Below, in pieces: positions 22,463 through 30,696 of a stretch of DNA of 35,026 bases; the stretch's first letter is position 1, and the number at the start of each line of letters is the position of its first letter. The position numbers and the translations under genes were made by a program. The notes under the pieces are model-generated. The model ran no database searches and was not told where the DNA came from. It was given only the letters and a program-made list of their open reading frames with translations. Source of the stretch: Lachnospiraceae bacterium. Lineage in GTDB: Bacteria > Bacillota > Clostridia > Lachnospirales > Lachnospiraceae. The stretch spans positions 1-35,026 of the forward strand of contig JAAVYA010000050.1 in NCBI GenBank assembly GCA_022790855.1. The letters are read 5' to 3'.

Positions 22463-23202
22463 AGGAATTTTCGGAAAAAGAACTGGAAGATCAATACAAA
22501 AACTGGAAAATGATGGACGTCCCTCCAATGTGGGAGGAGATTGAAAAAAAACTTGCGCCGAAGGAAAAAAGAGTTCCTGCTTCTGTTGGGAAAAGAAAAA
22601 GGGTTCCGATGAGAAGAATGGCTGCCGCGGCTGCAATCCTGTGCGTACTGCTGTTGGGGCCGGCGTGGTATCAGATCAGGAAGGGGCTGTCTGCCAAGTC
22701 AGAATCGGAAATGCTGGATCACAGCTCTTCAGCGGATGGCGCCTGGGAGGAAGAAGCATCGGGCAGCGCTCCTAAGGAAAGCCAGGATACAGCCGAAAGT
22801 CCTGAGGCGGGACTGCCAGAGGGAGCCGCCGACGACAGTTTAAGCGGGGAATTTAGCAATGAGAATGCAAAGGCCGGCGAGGCGGAAGGAGGCGCCCTGG
22901 AGGAAGAAACGGGGGAGGGTCTTCGGTCAGAAGCGGCCGCCGATAAAGAGGTGAAAGATGAAACAGCGTCAGATCCGGTATTTCAGGCGAAGATTCAGGT
23001 AAAAGAGGTTCAGGTTTTGGAACAGGGGCTTCAAGTTGCAGCATGGATGATAGAGCCTGGGGACGGCCCCGTAAAGAGACAGGAAGAAGTCGTGATCCTC
23101 TATGAAGGAGCGGAATATCAAGAGACAGATTTTTCCGGGATTCTCAATGTCCGTCTGCAAGGGGAAGAAAATTATTTAAAATTATTGGAAATTTTACCAT
23201 AA
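22459..23202 (+). CDS. Probable membrane anti-sigma factor
   Basis: A 247-residue protein with a cytoplasmic N-terminal head of about 50 residues (KELEDQYKNWKMMDVPPMWEEIEKK), one membrane segment at about 54-71, a long acidic Ser/Glu/Ala-rich spacer and a small C-terminal outside domain. There is no HxxxCxxC zinc motif. Translation is coupled to the sigma gene by an ATGA overlap, with AGGAGG (22446-22451) seven bases upstream. The reading frame is open back to 22138 inside the sigma gene, but that part is a shadow. An anti-sigma role follows from topology and position; no recognised domain proves it. Confidence 0.72.
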   Translation: MKEFSEKELEDQYKNWKMMDVPPMWEEIEKKLAPKEKRVPASVGKRKRVPMRRMAAAAAILCVLLLGPAWYQIRKGLSAKSESEMLDHSSSADGAWEEEASGSAPKESQDTAESPEAGLPEGAADDSLSGEFSNENAKAGEAEGGALEEETGEGLRSEAAADKEVKDETASDPVFQAKIQVKEVQVLEQGLQVAAWMIEPGDGPVKRQEEVVILYEGAEYQETDFSGILNVRLQGEENYLKLLEILP

Positions 23203-23310
23203 ATGCAGGCAGGGTCATGCGTATCTCTTATAAGAAACCAGTTCAAAGACAGAGGATATGAAATTTGCAATACTAGGTGCGATAGAGTATCGGCTGAAGG
23301 AGGGACTATT

Positions 23311-25470
23311 ATGAGGAAGATGCGCATGATGTTTTGTTTTTATGACCAGAGAAGAAAGAAAATCTTTTTGACAGGGCTGATTCTATGCGGGCTGATGGCT
23401 CAGTGTCTGGCCGGCTGCGGTGTGTCGAAAGACAGCAAGAAGAGTTCCCCGGAATCTTCCCTTTCCGGGACAGGGGAGGAAACGGGTGAAACGGGTGATC
23501 CGTATGGAGCGGCAATGGAATCAGGGGAAGAAAGCGGGGCGGATGGGTATGCGGCGCCTAAAGATTCCATCGTAGAAGACAGCGCTATGACGGAAGAAAT
23601 AGCGGCAGAGGAGCCCGTGCTTCTCTATAATGCAGAGGGAGGGGATACGGAGGAATACCATGCATCGGAAGAACATGGATTTTTCCGAACTAAGCAGACG
23701 CCCCTTTCCACCTTTTCTGCCGATGTGGATACGGCCTCTTACAGCAATGTGCGCAGAATGCTGATGGAGGGACGGAGGGCAGATGAGATTCCAAAAGGAG
23801 CCGTCAGGCTGGAAGAAATGCTGAATTATTTTCATTATGAGTATGAAGCTCCAAAAGAAGGGGAAGTGTTTGGCGTTACCATTGACGGAACAGCGTGTCC
23901 CTGGGAGCCTTCCCATGGGTTGGTGAGAATTGGCGTTCGCACACAGGAGATTGATTTTTCAGATTCTCCCAAGTCCAATCTGGTATTTTTGTTGGACGTG
24001 TCAGGTTCTATGGATGATCCGGGAAAGCTTCCCCTGCTGAAACAGGCTTTTGGGATGCTGGTGGAGAATCTGGGAGAGAAAGACCGGGTTTCCATTGTCA
24101 CCTATGCCGGGACGGATGAGATTGTGCTGGACGGAGCCAGAGGCAATGAGAAAGGAAAGATCCTGGATGCTTTGTACGCTTTGGCTGCAGAGGGGTCTAC
24201 CAATGGAGGAGCAGGGATTTCAACGGCCTATGCCCTGGCGGAAGAGCATTTGATCCAGGGCGGCAACAACCGTGTTATTTTGGCTACGGACGGCGATTTA
24301 AATGTGGGGCAGACCAGCGAAAGCCAGCTTCAGTCTTTGATAGAAGAAAAACGGAAAAGCGGGGTGCATTTGTCCGTATTGGGATTTGGCGACGGGAATT
24401 TGAAGGACAATAAGCTGGAGACATTGGCAGATCAGGGAAACGGCCACTATGCCTATATTGACTCTCTCATGGAGGCCCGGCGCGTCCTGGTGGACGAAAT
24501 GGGAAGCACATTGCTTACCGTGGCCCAGGATGTGAAATTTCAGGTGGAGTTTAATCCGGCACAAATTGCAGGATACCGTCTGTTGGGGTACGAGAACCGT
24601 CTGATGGACGCTCAGGATTTTACAGATGATACCAAGGACGCCGGGGAACTGGGGGCCGGACATACGGTGACTGTTCTCTACGAGGTAGAATGGGCGGGTC
24701 AGGAAAATTCAGAAACGGAAGATTTAAAATATCAGAAACGGGAGCCGTCCGGCGGGGAAGCCATGAAGGAATGGGCGACTTTGAAGATCCGCTATAAAGA
24801 GCCGGGAGCAAAGAAGAGCCAGGAATTGGCGTATTCCTTTGGCCAGGAGATCTATCATCAGGATCTATCGGAAGCGAATATGCGGCTGGAGGCTTCTGTG
24901 GCAGAATTTGGGATGCTGTTAAAAGACAGCGATTATAAAGGAAACAGCTCCTATGAACAAATTTTGGACTTGTGGAAAGAGGCGGCGTATGGCGGGAATG
25001 AAGAGATAGCGGAATTTTTAATGCTGGTAGAAAAAGCCGGGGAACTTAAGGAAGAACCTGTAGCTGTTCGGGAACCTCAGGGGCCGCCGGAGGTGGAGCT
25101 GATGATAACGGATCGGGAAGGCGAAATCACGCAATGCATCTATGCTACCAGAGGCAGCTATGAATGGAAGATTCCCGGGGAGGGGGAGACAGCGGAGAGC
25201 ATGATTGCCTGCAGCAGCGCACCTACGGAATGGAAGGAGATCGCAACATTGCAAATGGCAGAGACGGACGGTAAGGTAACACTGGGGCTTGCTAGGAATA
25301 GGAAAGAATATTCCGTATGCTACTGGCAGGAGGGCGCTACTTGCGGGGTGGCGGATCCGGTGGAGATGGACGGAGATGCGATTTTACTGGGAGAGTATTC
25401 CAAAGGAGTTTATGAAATCCATGTAACTTATTTGGAGGGGGAGGCTTATTATGGATTTAAAGTGGAATAA
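23311..25470 (+). CDS. YfbK-type von Willebrand factor A lipoprotein
   Basis: A 719-residue surface lipoprotein. The signal ends in LAGC with the lipidated cysteine at 36, followed by an acidic low-complexity spacer to about 125. Then come the YfbK-type N-terminal module (TPLSTFSADVDTASYSNVRR, LEEMLNYFHYEY), a von Willebrand A domain with the MIDAS motif DVSGS at 229-233 and ATDGDLNVG, and a C-terminal domain of the kind that follows vWA in YfbK proteins, plus an extra tail of about 100 residues. Such domains bind proteins through a divalent metal. The ATG at 23311 follows AAGGAGG by seven bases; it comes 108 bases after the anti-sigma stop and is likely in the same operon, making it a candidate signal or output of the sigma system. 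Confidence 0.85.
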   Translation: MRKMRMMFCFYDQRRKKIFLTGLILCGLMAQCLAGCGVSKDSKKSSPESSLSGTGEETGETGDPYGAAMESGEESGADGYAAPKDSIVEDSAMTEEIAAEEPVLLYNAEGGDTEEYHASEEHGFFRTKQTPLSTFSADVDTASYSNVRRMLMEGRRADEIPKGAVRLEEMLNYFHYEYEAPKEGEVFGVTIDGTACPWEPSHGLVRIGVRTQEIDFSDSPKSNLVFLLDVSGSMDDPGKLPLLKQAFGMLVENLGEKDRVSIVTYAGTDEIVLDGARGNEKGKILDALYALAAEGSTNGGAGISTAYALAEEHLIQGGNNRVILATDGDLNVGQTSESQLQSLIEEKRKSGVHLSVLGFGDGNLKDNKLETLADQGNGHYAYIDSLMEARRVLVDEMGSTLLTVAQDVKFQVEFNPAQIAGYRLLGYENRLMDAQDFTDDTKDAGELGAGHTVTVLYEVEWAGQENSETEDLKYQKREPSGGEAMKEWATLKIRYKEPGAKKSQELAYSFGQEIYHQDLSEANMRLEASVAEFGMLLKDSDYKGNSSYEQILDLWKEAAYGGNEEIAEFLMLVEKAGELKEEPVAVREPQGPPEVELMITDREGEITQCIYATRGSYEWKIPGEGETAESMIACSSAPTEWKEIATLQMAETDGKVTLGLARNRKEYSVCYWQEGATCGVADPVEMDGDAILLGEYSKGVYEIHVTYLEGEAYYGFKVE

Positions 25471-25603
25471 GAACGGTGTTGCAAAAGAAGCCTAAGCGTT
25501 ACGAAAATGCAACAAAGAAAAGAGCAGCATATTCATTCCATTAGAATGTCGTTTTTGGAAAAAGTAAATTATCCGGTAAAAAATAGATAAAGGTTACACA
25601 TAC

Positions 25604-25663
25604 ACATGCCGTATCTTCTGCGGTGAAACAGGCATAGCAGAAGATACGGCATGTTTCTTTTTA
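25604..25663 (+). terminator. Strong terminator with an 18-bp perfect stem
   Basis: The arms at 25604-25621 and 25637-25654 are perfectly complementary over 18 bases, with a 15-base loop, and are followed by TTCTTTTT. It ends the sigma/vWA operon, about 130 bases after its last stop. The stem is unusually long and lies in the same intergenic region as the importer promoter, so a leader role cannot be excluded. Confidence 0.8.
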
Positions 25664-25688
25664 TGCAATAATGAAGATTCGACAAAAT

Positions 25689-25706
25689 TTGGCATGGTTT
25701 TTGCAT
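25689..25706 (+). promoter_or_regulatory. Possible sigma-54 (-24/-12) promoter of the ABC importer
   Basis: TTGGCATG-N4-TTGCAT fits the sigma-54 consensus TGGCACG-N4-TTGCA, with exactly ten bases between GG (25691-25692) and GC (25703-25704). Transcription would begin near 25716, about 32 bases before the ATG. No good sigma-A promoter is seen here. No activator is encoded in the window. Confidence 0.45.
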
Positions 25707-25747
25707 TTTAAATGGGTACACGAAAATAAAGAAGTGAGGTGCAAAAA

Positions 25748-26992
25748 ATGAAAAAGAAAATTGTCAGTTTACTAATGGCAGGAATGATGGCGGCAGCTGT
25801 GTTAGCAGGCTGCGGAGACGCCGGAGACAAGCAGGAAACACCGAAGGAGGATGCAGCCAGCAGCCAGCAGGAAGATTCGGATGATGGGGCTTCCCAGGGG
25901 TCTGAGGATGCAAGCGATTCTGAAAAAACCGATGAACAAGGGTCTGAGGAGGCGGATGCGAACGGCGGTGGAGAAGGGAAAAGCTACAGCTTTGCAGCAA
26001 ATATCTGGGGAAGCGGCGCTTATCCTTTGGACATTATGGTTCATGCAAATGAAGTAGTTGCAGAATTGACAGGGATGAAGCTGGATACGGCGGACAATCA
26101 GTTTACCGCCGATAAGATTATCTCTGATCTGCAGGGCCAGTTAGCTACGAATCCTGACGGCGTTATCATGTTTAGCGTGGTGGATACCGTTCTGGGAAAT
26201 GTACAGCAGTTGTGCGACGCACAGAACATTCCATATGTATTAGATACCAATTTCCCTTCGGATCCGGACGTATGGCAGTCTGTAAAAGACGATCCCCTGT
26301 TTGTAGGCGGTGTGGCGGCAAGTCCTTATGAGATGGGAAAAGAGCTGGGAGAAATGGCTTTGGCAGATGGAAACAAGACGGCGATTATCCTGGGTGCGGC
26401 TTTGGGCGATTATTCTCATGACCAGAGAATCTTAGGCTTCCAGGAAGCTTTTGAAGCAGGCGGCGGTAAGGTACAGCAGGTTATGCATTGTTCAGATCCT
26501 TCTGAATCCACCACCAAAGCAAATGACCTGATTACGGCAAACCAGGATGCAGACTGCGCCTATGCTTCCGGTGGAGATTACCTTTCCGCATTGGCAGCGA
26601 TCAAAGCCGGCGACAGCTCTATGGAACTCATGATTTACGGAACAGACGTTGCTCCCGATCTGATCGACTATATCAAAGACGGCGTAATTAAGGCTATGAA
26701 CGGCGGAAATCACATCAACGGCGCTATTGCCCAGTGTCTGCTGATCAATTATTTGGACGGACATCAGATCCTTGGGGAAGACGGAAAAGCTCCGGTGTTG
26801 GATTATCTGAAATGCTATTTGATCACTCCGGACAATGCAGAGCATTTTGCAGGCTTGTATGCAAATGAGAGCTGTTTTATTACAGATGAGCAGTGGCAGT
26901 CTCTGTTGTACCGTTATAATCCGGACGTCACTTTAGAGACTTATGATGCATTTTTGAAGAGTTATGCCGATACGGTTTACAATATGAAATAA
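25748..26992 (+). CDS. Sugar-type ABC importer, substrate-binding lipoprotein
   Basis: A 414-residue lipoprotein. The signal ends in VLAGC (lipidated C22), followed by an acidic Gln/Ser/Glu linker to about residue 75 that tethers the binding domain. The rest is a type I periplasmic binding domain of the ribose/galactose-binding class, with two lobes (the segments FAANIWGSGAYPLDIMVHANE, then NPDGVIMFSVVD and ASGGDYLSALAAIKAGD). The ligand cannot be read from the sequence. The ATG at 25748 is eight bases after GAGG; a GTG at 25739 overlaps that site. An attenuating hairpin separates it from the permease gene, so the binding protein is probably made in excess. Confidence 0.9.
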   Translation: MKKKIVSLLMAGMMAAAVLAGCGDAGDKQETPKEDAASSQQEDSDDGASQGSEDASDSEKTDEQGSEEADANGGGEGKSYSFAANIWGSGAYPLDIMVHANEVVAELTGMKLDTADNQFTADKIISDLQGQLATNPDGVIMFSVVDTVLGNVQQLCDAQNIPYVLDTNFPSDPDVWQSVKDDPLFVGGVAASPYEMGKELGEMALADGNKTAIILGAALGDYSHDQRILGFQEAFEAGGGKVQQVMHCSDPSESTTKANDLITANQDADCAYASGGDYLSALAAIKAGDSSMELMIYGTDVAPDLIDYIKDGVIKAMNGGNHINGAIAQCLLINYLDGHQILGEDGKAPVLDYLKCYLITPDNAEHFAGLYANESCFITDEQWQSLLYRYNPDVTLETYDAFLKSYADTVYNMK

Positions 26993-27026
26993 CCAGAGAT
27001 AGTTCAGGCAAAAGAATACATAAAAG

Positions 27027-27066
27027 CGGCGTACCGTGTAGGAAATATACGCAGTACGCCGTTTTT
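27027..27066 (+). terminator. Attenuating hairpin between binding protein and permease genes
   Basis: CGGCGTAC (27027-27034) pairs with GTACGCCG (27054-27061), and an inner stem CGTGTA/TATACG extends it; five T residues follow. Position inside one transporter operon suggests partial termination that favours the binding-protein mRNA. Confidence 0.8.
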
Positions 27067-27107
27067 GCCAGACCGTTTGGGGGATACCCTGTACTTGGAG
27101 GAAGCAT

Positions 27108-28082
27108 ATGAACACAGAAAGTTTAAATAAGCAGTCCAAAAAGAAACAGATCCTGATAGGAGCCATAATCGTGGCTGCAGTTGTGGTTCTGTTTGTCATT
27201 TTGAATATATTTGCCAAAGGAACCATCCTGACTGTGAAAAATTTGAGGAATGTGTTGGCAGGTTCTGTGGTTCCAACAATTATCGCCTTTGGATTTTCCG
27301 TTATTTTTATTGGTAATGTAACGGACTTATCGCCGGGAAGTATTGTTATCTTGACTTCTACAGTCACCGGATTGCTGGGAAATGCCTTTGGAATCCCGGT
27401 TATGGTGATCGGCGGCGTCTTAACGGGCGTAGTTTGCATGACTTTAAATTATTCCATATATCGGATTACGAAGATTCCCCCATGGATTGCCGGACTGGGC
27501 ATGACGATGGTGTACGAAGCGATTGCCGTCAGCTACGCGGCCTGGTGCGCCAGCCAGGGTCAGAAGGTGGTGGTTATGAACAATGATATCCGGTTTTTGG
27601 GACAGCAGCCGGGAATCTATATCTGTTGGGTTCTGGCCATTGCAGCGGCATATGTTTTATTTAATCATACATCCGTCGGGATCAATTACCGGGCCACAGG
27701 GGACAACGAGGATGTGGCAAAAATCATGGGCATTCACGTGGATAAGGCTATGATGATCGGCGGTATTATGGCGGGCGCTTTTTTTGGATTCGCAGGCGTT
27801 GTCAAGGAAAGCTATGCGGCTTTTGTAAATGCACAGTCCGGCCTTACGACGCTGAGTACGGTATTTCAGCCTATGGCGGCTACTTTGTTGGCTATGGCAT
27901 TGGCAAATTATCTGAATTTGATTATTGCAATTCCCATTTCCACGTTTTTAATTACGTTGATTTTTAATGTTCTGACCATTTTTGGAATCCCGTCAGGAAC
28001 CTTCCAAGATACGCTTCTGGGAATTATTGTAATCTGTTTCGCTATTTTGGCGCAGCGCAAGGTGAAGGGGGTAGTCAAGTAA
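27108..28082 (+). CDS. Sugar-type ABC importer, first permease
   Basis: A 324-residue RbsC-class inner-membrane permease with about nine to ten membrane segments. The conserved cytoplasmic loop in which these permeases contact the ATPase is visible (GVNYRATGDNEDVAKIMGI-like segment, here beginning GINYRATGDNED around residue 193), as are GNVTDLSPGS near residue 65 and the run of short hydrophobic helices. The start follows GGAGG (27097-27101) by six bases. Its stop overlaps the ATPase start by one base (TAATG). It probably forms a heterodimeric channel with the permease encoded after the ATPase. Confidence 0.92.
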   Translation: MNTESLNKQSKKKQILIGAIIVAAVVVLFVILNIFAKGTILTVKNLRNVLAGSVVPTIIAFGFSVIFIGNVTDLSPGSIVILTSTVTGLLGNAFGIPVMVIGGVLTGVVCMTLNYSIYRITKIPPWIAGLGMTMVYEAIAVSYAAWCASQGQKVVVMNNDIRFLGQQPGIYICWVLAIAAAYVLFNHTSVGINYRATGDNEDVAKIMGIHVDKAMMIGGIMAGAFFGFAGVVKESYAAFVNAQSGLTTLSTVFQPMAATLLAMALANYLNLIIAIPISTFLITLIFNVLTIFGIPSGTFQDTLLGIIVICFAILAQRKVKGVVK

Positions 28083-29569
28083 TGGGCGATACATTATTAA
28101 AAATCGAAGGATTGAACAAAAGCTTTGGGATTACCCATGCCAACGTGAATGTAAATCTGGAATTGGGCCGGGGCGAGATCCGGGGGCTGGCCGGAGAGAA
28201 TGGTTCCGGAAAGTCCACGCTGCTCTCCCAGATTGCAGGGATTTACCGCAGCGATTCCGGGAAAATGATTTTGAATGGGGAGGAATATGCCCCCCACAGC
28301 CCGATTGAGGCCAACAGCAGGAAAATTGCCATGGTGGTGCAGGAGCTTGGTATGGTAGGCTCCCTGCCAGCCAGCGTCAATATTTATCTGGGTAAGACGA
28401 AGTTTTTTATCAGTATGAAAGAATTGCAGCAGGAAGCGGATAGGGTATCTGAACGTTGGGAGCTTCCGAAGCTGAATTTGAAACGCATGGCGGGCAGCAT
28501 GAACATTGAAAACCGTAAAATGGTGGAATTGATCCGTGCCCTGGCGGTAGACCCGGACGTATTGATTCTGGATGAGGTTACGCAATCTTTGTCCCATGAT
28601 AACCGTGAAATTATTTACAAATTGATTCGCAAGTTAAAAAGTGAAAATCGTTCTGTGATTCTGATCTCCCACGACTTGGAGGAAACCATTCATATTACAG
28701 ATACCATTTCCATTCTGCGGGACGGTGAATTGCTGGAAACGGTAAAAAGCAGCGAGCTTTCCGAGGATGACTTAAAGAGAAAAATGGTAGGCCGTGAGTT
28801 GAACGGGGAGTATTACCGTACAGATTTTGAGGAGCAGTATGAGGACGAGGTGGTATTTTCCATGCGCCATGTTTCCACTGCTTCGGGAATCAAGGATGTG
28901 AGCTTAAAGCTCCACAAAGGCGAGATTCTGGCATTCTGCGGTCTGAGTGATTCCGGGATCCATGATATCGGACAGATTGCTTATGGGCTGCTTCCCACCA
29001 CAGAGGGAGAAGTCTGGCTGGAGACGGACCATATCCAGATTACGAAAGCTACGGAATCCTTGAAGCATCGGATGGCATATGTCCCCAAGGACAGAGACGG
29101 GGAAGCCATGATGATGAAGAGTACCATCATGAATAATTTCGTACTGCCGTCCATTGAAGAAAAGGCAGGGAAAGCGGGATTCCTAAATTATGGTGTATTA
29201 AAAAAGATGGCGGATGAGAACCGGAAAGCATTTTTCTTAAAATGTACGGGAATTAATCAAAATGTAAACGGCTTAAGCGGCGGCAACAAGCAAAAAGTGA
29301 ATCTGGGCAGATGGCTGGCCAAGGATCTGAGTATTCTGATCGTAGACTGTCCTACCCGAGGCGTGGACGTAGGTGTAAAGGCATATATCTATCAATGTCT
29401 GCGGGAGGCAAAGAAAAAGGGAATCGGCATCTTAATGATTACCGACGAATTATCGGAAGCAATGGGGATGGCGGATCATATTATGGTGATGAAAAACGGA
29501 GAATTGAAAAAAACCATTAAGCGCAGCTCCCATTTCAAGGAAGAAGAAATAATTGAGGTGATGGTATGA
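28082..29569 (+). CDS. Sugar-type ABC importer, double ATP-binding protein
   Basis: A 495-residue RbsA-class protein with two ABC domains that powers the importer. Domain 1 has a good Walker A (GENGSGKST, 38-46), Walker B with D164/E165 and H197, but its signature is degenerate (GSMNIENRKM). Domain 2 has a degenerate Walker A (GLSDSGIHD, about 287-295) but an intact LSGGN signature (398-402). Its Walker B reads IVDCPTRGVDVG, so the catalytic Glu is replaced by C423; RbsA relatives usually read DEPTRGVD. One complete composite site (Walker A/B of domain 1 with LSGGN of domain 2) and one dead site follow. It overlaps both permease genes, by one and four bases. Confidence 0.92.
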   Translation: MGDTLLKIEGLNKSFGITHANVNVNLELGRGEIRGLAGENGSGKSTLLSQIAGIYRSDSGKMILNGEEYAPHSPIEANSRKIAMVVQELGMVGSLPASVNIYLGKTKFFISMKELQQEADRVSERWELPKLNLKRMAGSMNIENRKMVELIRALAVDPDVLILDEVTQSLSHDNREIIYKLIRKLKSENRSVILISHDLEETIHITDTISILRDGELLETVKSSELSEDDLKRKMVGRELNGEYYRTDFEEQYEDEVVFSMRHVSTASGIKDVSLKLHKGEILAFCGLSDSGIHDIGQIAYGLLPTTEGEVWLETDHIQITKATESLKHRMAYVPKDRDGEAMMMKSTIMNNFVLPSIEEKAGKAGFLNYGVLKKMADENRKAFFLKCTGINQNVNGLSGGNKQKVNLGRWLAKDLSILIVDCPTRGVDVGVKAYIYQCLREAKKKGIGILMITDELSEAMGMADHIMVMKNGELKKTIKRSSHFKEEEIIEVMV

Positions 29570-30543
29570 AAAATCAGAAAAAAGTTCAGTTACTGGACAT
29601 TGTGCCGATTTTTATCCTGGTAATTATCTTTGCTTTCTTTGCGATCGCATCCAAGGGGACAACGTTATCGGCCTATAACCTGCAATTGATTTGTACACAA
29701 GTAGTTCCGGTTATTATCGGCAGCCTGGGATGTATTTTCGTTATTTCCCTGGGCGGTACGGATATTTCCATCGGCGCTAATGCGGCCATGTGTTCCACGG
29801 TTGCGACTTTAGCTACGGCAGGAATCGGCGGCTGGGCCGCAATTCCTCTGACGTTGGTATTATCCACGGCCTTAGGCGCGTTGATTGGTTTTATCGTAAC
29901 AAAGTTTCGGGTGGCGTCTTTTATGACGACGTTAGCGGTACTGATTGCAGGCCGGGGATTTTTAAATTTTCTGCTGCAGAATAATAACATCGGCGCCCCC
30001 AAAGGCATTCAGTTTCTCACAACCTTTTGGTTTACCGTTCTGCTGCTGGTGATATTGATCGCAGTCGTATGGTACATTTTCGAATATACGAAATTCGGAT
30101 TTTACTGTAAGTGTATCGGTGAAAATGAGAGAACCGTGCGTTCTGTGGGGATCAATGTCAACCGCATCCGTCTGATTTGTTTTATGATAGCGGGGCTTGC
30201 GGCAGGGATCGTGGGCATCGTGCAGATCTGCCGTGTGGGCGGTTCCACCAATACCCTTTGTAATATGTTGGAAATGCGTGTTCAGATGGCTATCTTTTTA
30301 GGCGGAATATTGACTACCGGAGGATTTACGGCAAAAATTTATAAGCTGATTATCGGTTCCTTTACCATTGTAATTATCGAAAACGGACTGACGCTCTGCA
30401 AAGTGTCCAGCGCTCTGTCCGAGGCAATCGAAGGAATCCTTCTGGTGGTAATTTTGATCATTACCGTGTACTGCAGCAGGATTGCTATGAAACGCGACCT
30501 TGCCATGGCGGCGCAGGCAGATCAGGAGAGCGTGGAAGCGTAG
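29566..30543 (+). CDS. Sugar-type ABC importer, second permease
   Basis: A 325-residue RbsC-class permease with about ten membrane segments. Family motifs include ISLGGTDISIGANAAM (about 60-75), FRVASFMTTLAVLIAGRG (about 113-130) and the ATPase-contact loop KCIGENERTVRSVGINVNR (about 183-201). It overlaps the ATPase stop by four bases (ATGA), so translation is coupled. It differs clearly from the first permease, so the channel should be a heterodimer. A strong terminator follows after about 60 bases and closes the importer operon. Confidence 0.92.
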   Translation: MKNQKKVQLLDIVPIFILVIIFAFFAIASKGTTLSAYNLQLICTQVVPVIIGSLGCIFVISLGGTDISIGANAAMCSTVATLATAGIGGWAAIPLTLVLSTALGALIGFIVTKFRVASFMTTLAVLIAGRGFLNFLLQNNNIGAPKGIQFLTTFWFTVLLLVILIAVVWYIFEYTKFGFYCKCIGENERTVRSVGINVNRIRLICFMIAGLAAGIVGIVQICRVGGSTNTLCNMLEMRVQMAIFLGGILTTGGFTAKIYKLIIGSFTIVIIENGLTLCKVSSALSEAIEGILLVVILIITVYCSRIAMKRDLAMAAQADQESVEA

Positions 30544-30602
30544 CGTGTGTTTCGCTTTCTATAGAATAGGAGGATCAATCTTCCTGTAGATGAAAATCCC
30601 AG

Positions 30603-30640
30603 ACAGCGGCATTAGTTTGATTCTAATGCCGCTGTTTGTT
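30603..30640 (+). terminator. Terminator of the ABC importer operon
   Basis: A perfect 13-bp stem (30603-30615 with 30623-30635) with loop TTTGATT is followed by TTGTT. Its loop and right arm overlap the promoter of the next operon. Confidence 0.85.
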
Positions 30641-30645
30641 ATAAT
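30617..30645 (+). promoter_or_regulatory. Promoter of the molybdoenzyme operon, overlapping the terminator
   Basis: TTGATT (30617-30622) lies in the terminator loop, and TATAAT (30640-30645) begins at the end of its T run; the spacing is exactly 17 bases. Transcription should start near 30652. Confidence 0.7.
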
Positions 30646-30696
30646 AATGAGAGATTCTGAGAGTACATAAAAAAGAAAAGGAGGCGCTTTAGGCTT

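Noticed and set aside
25480..25520. GTTGCA/TGCAAC pair after the vWA lipoprotein gene
   Set aside because: Six-base arms with a long spacer are likely chance; the strong stem at 25604-25654 explains termination.
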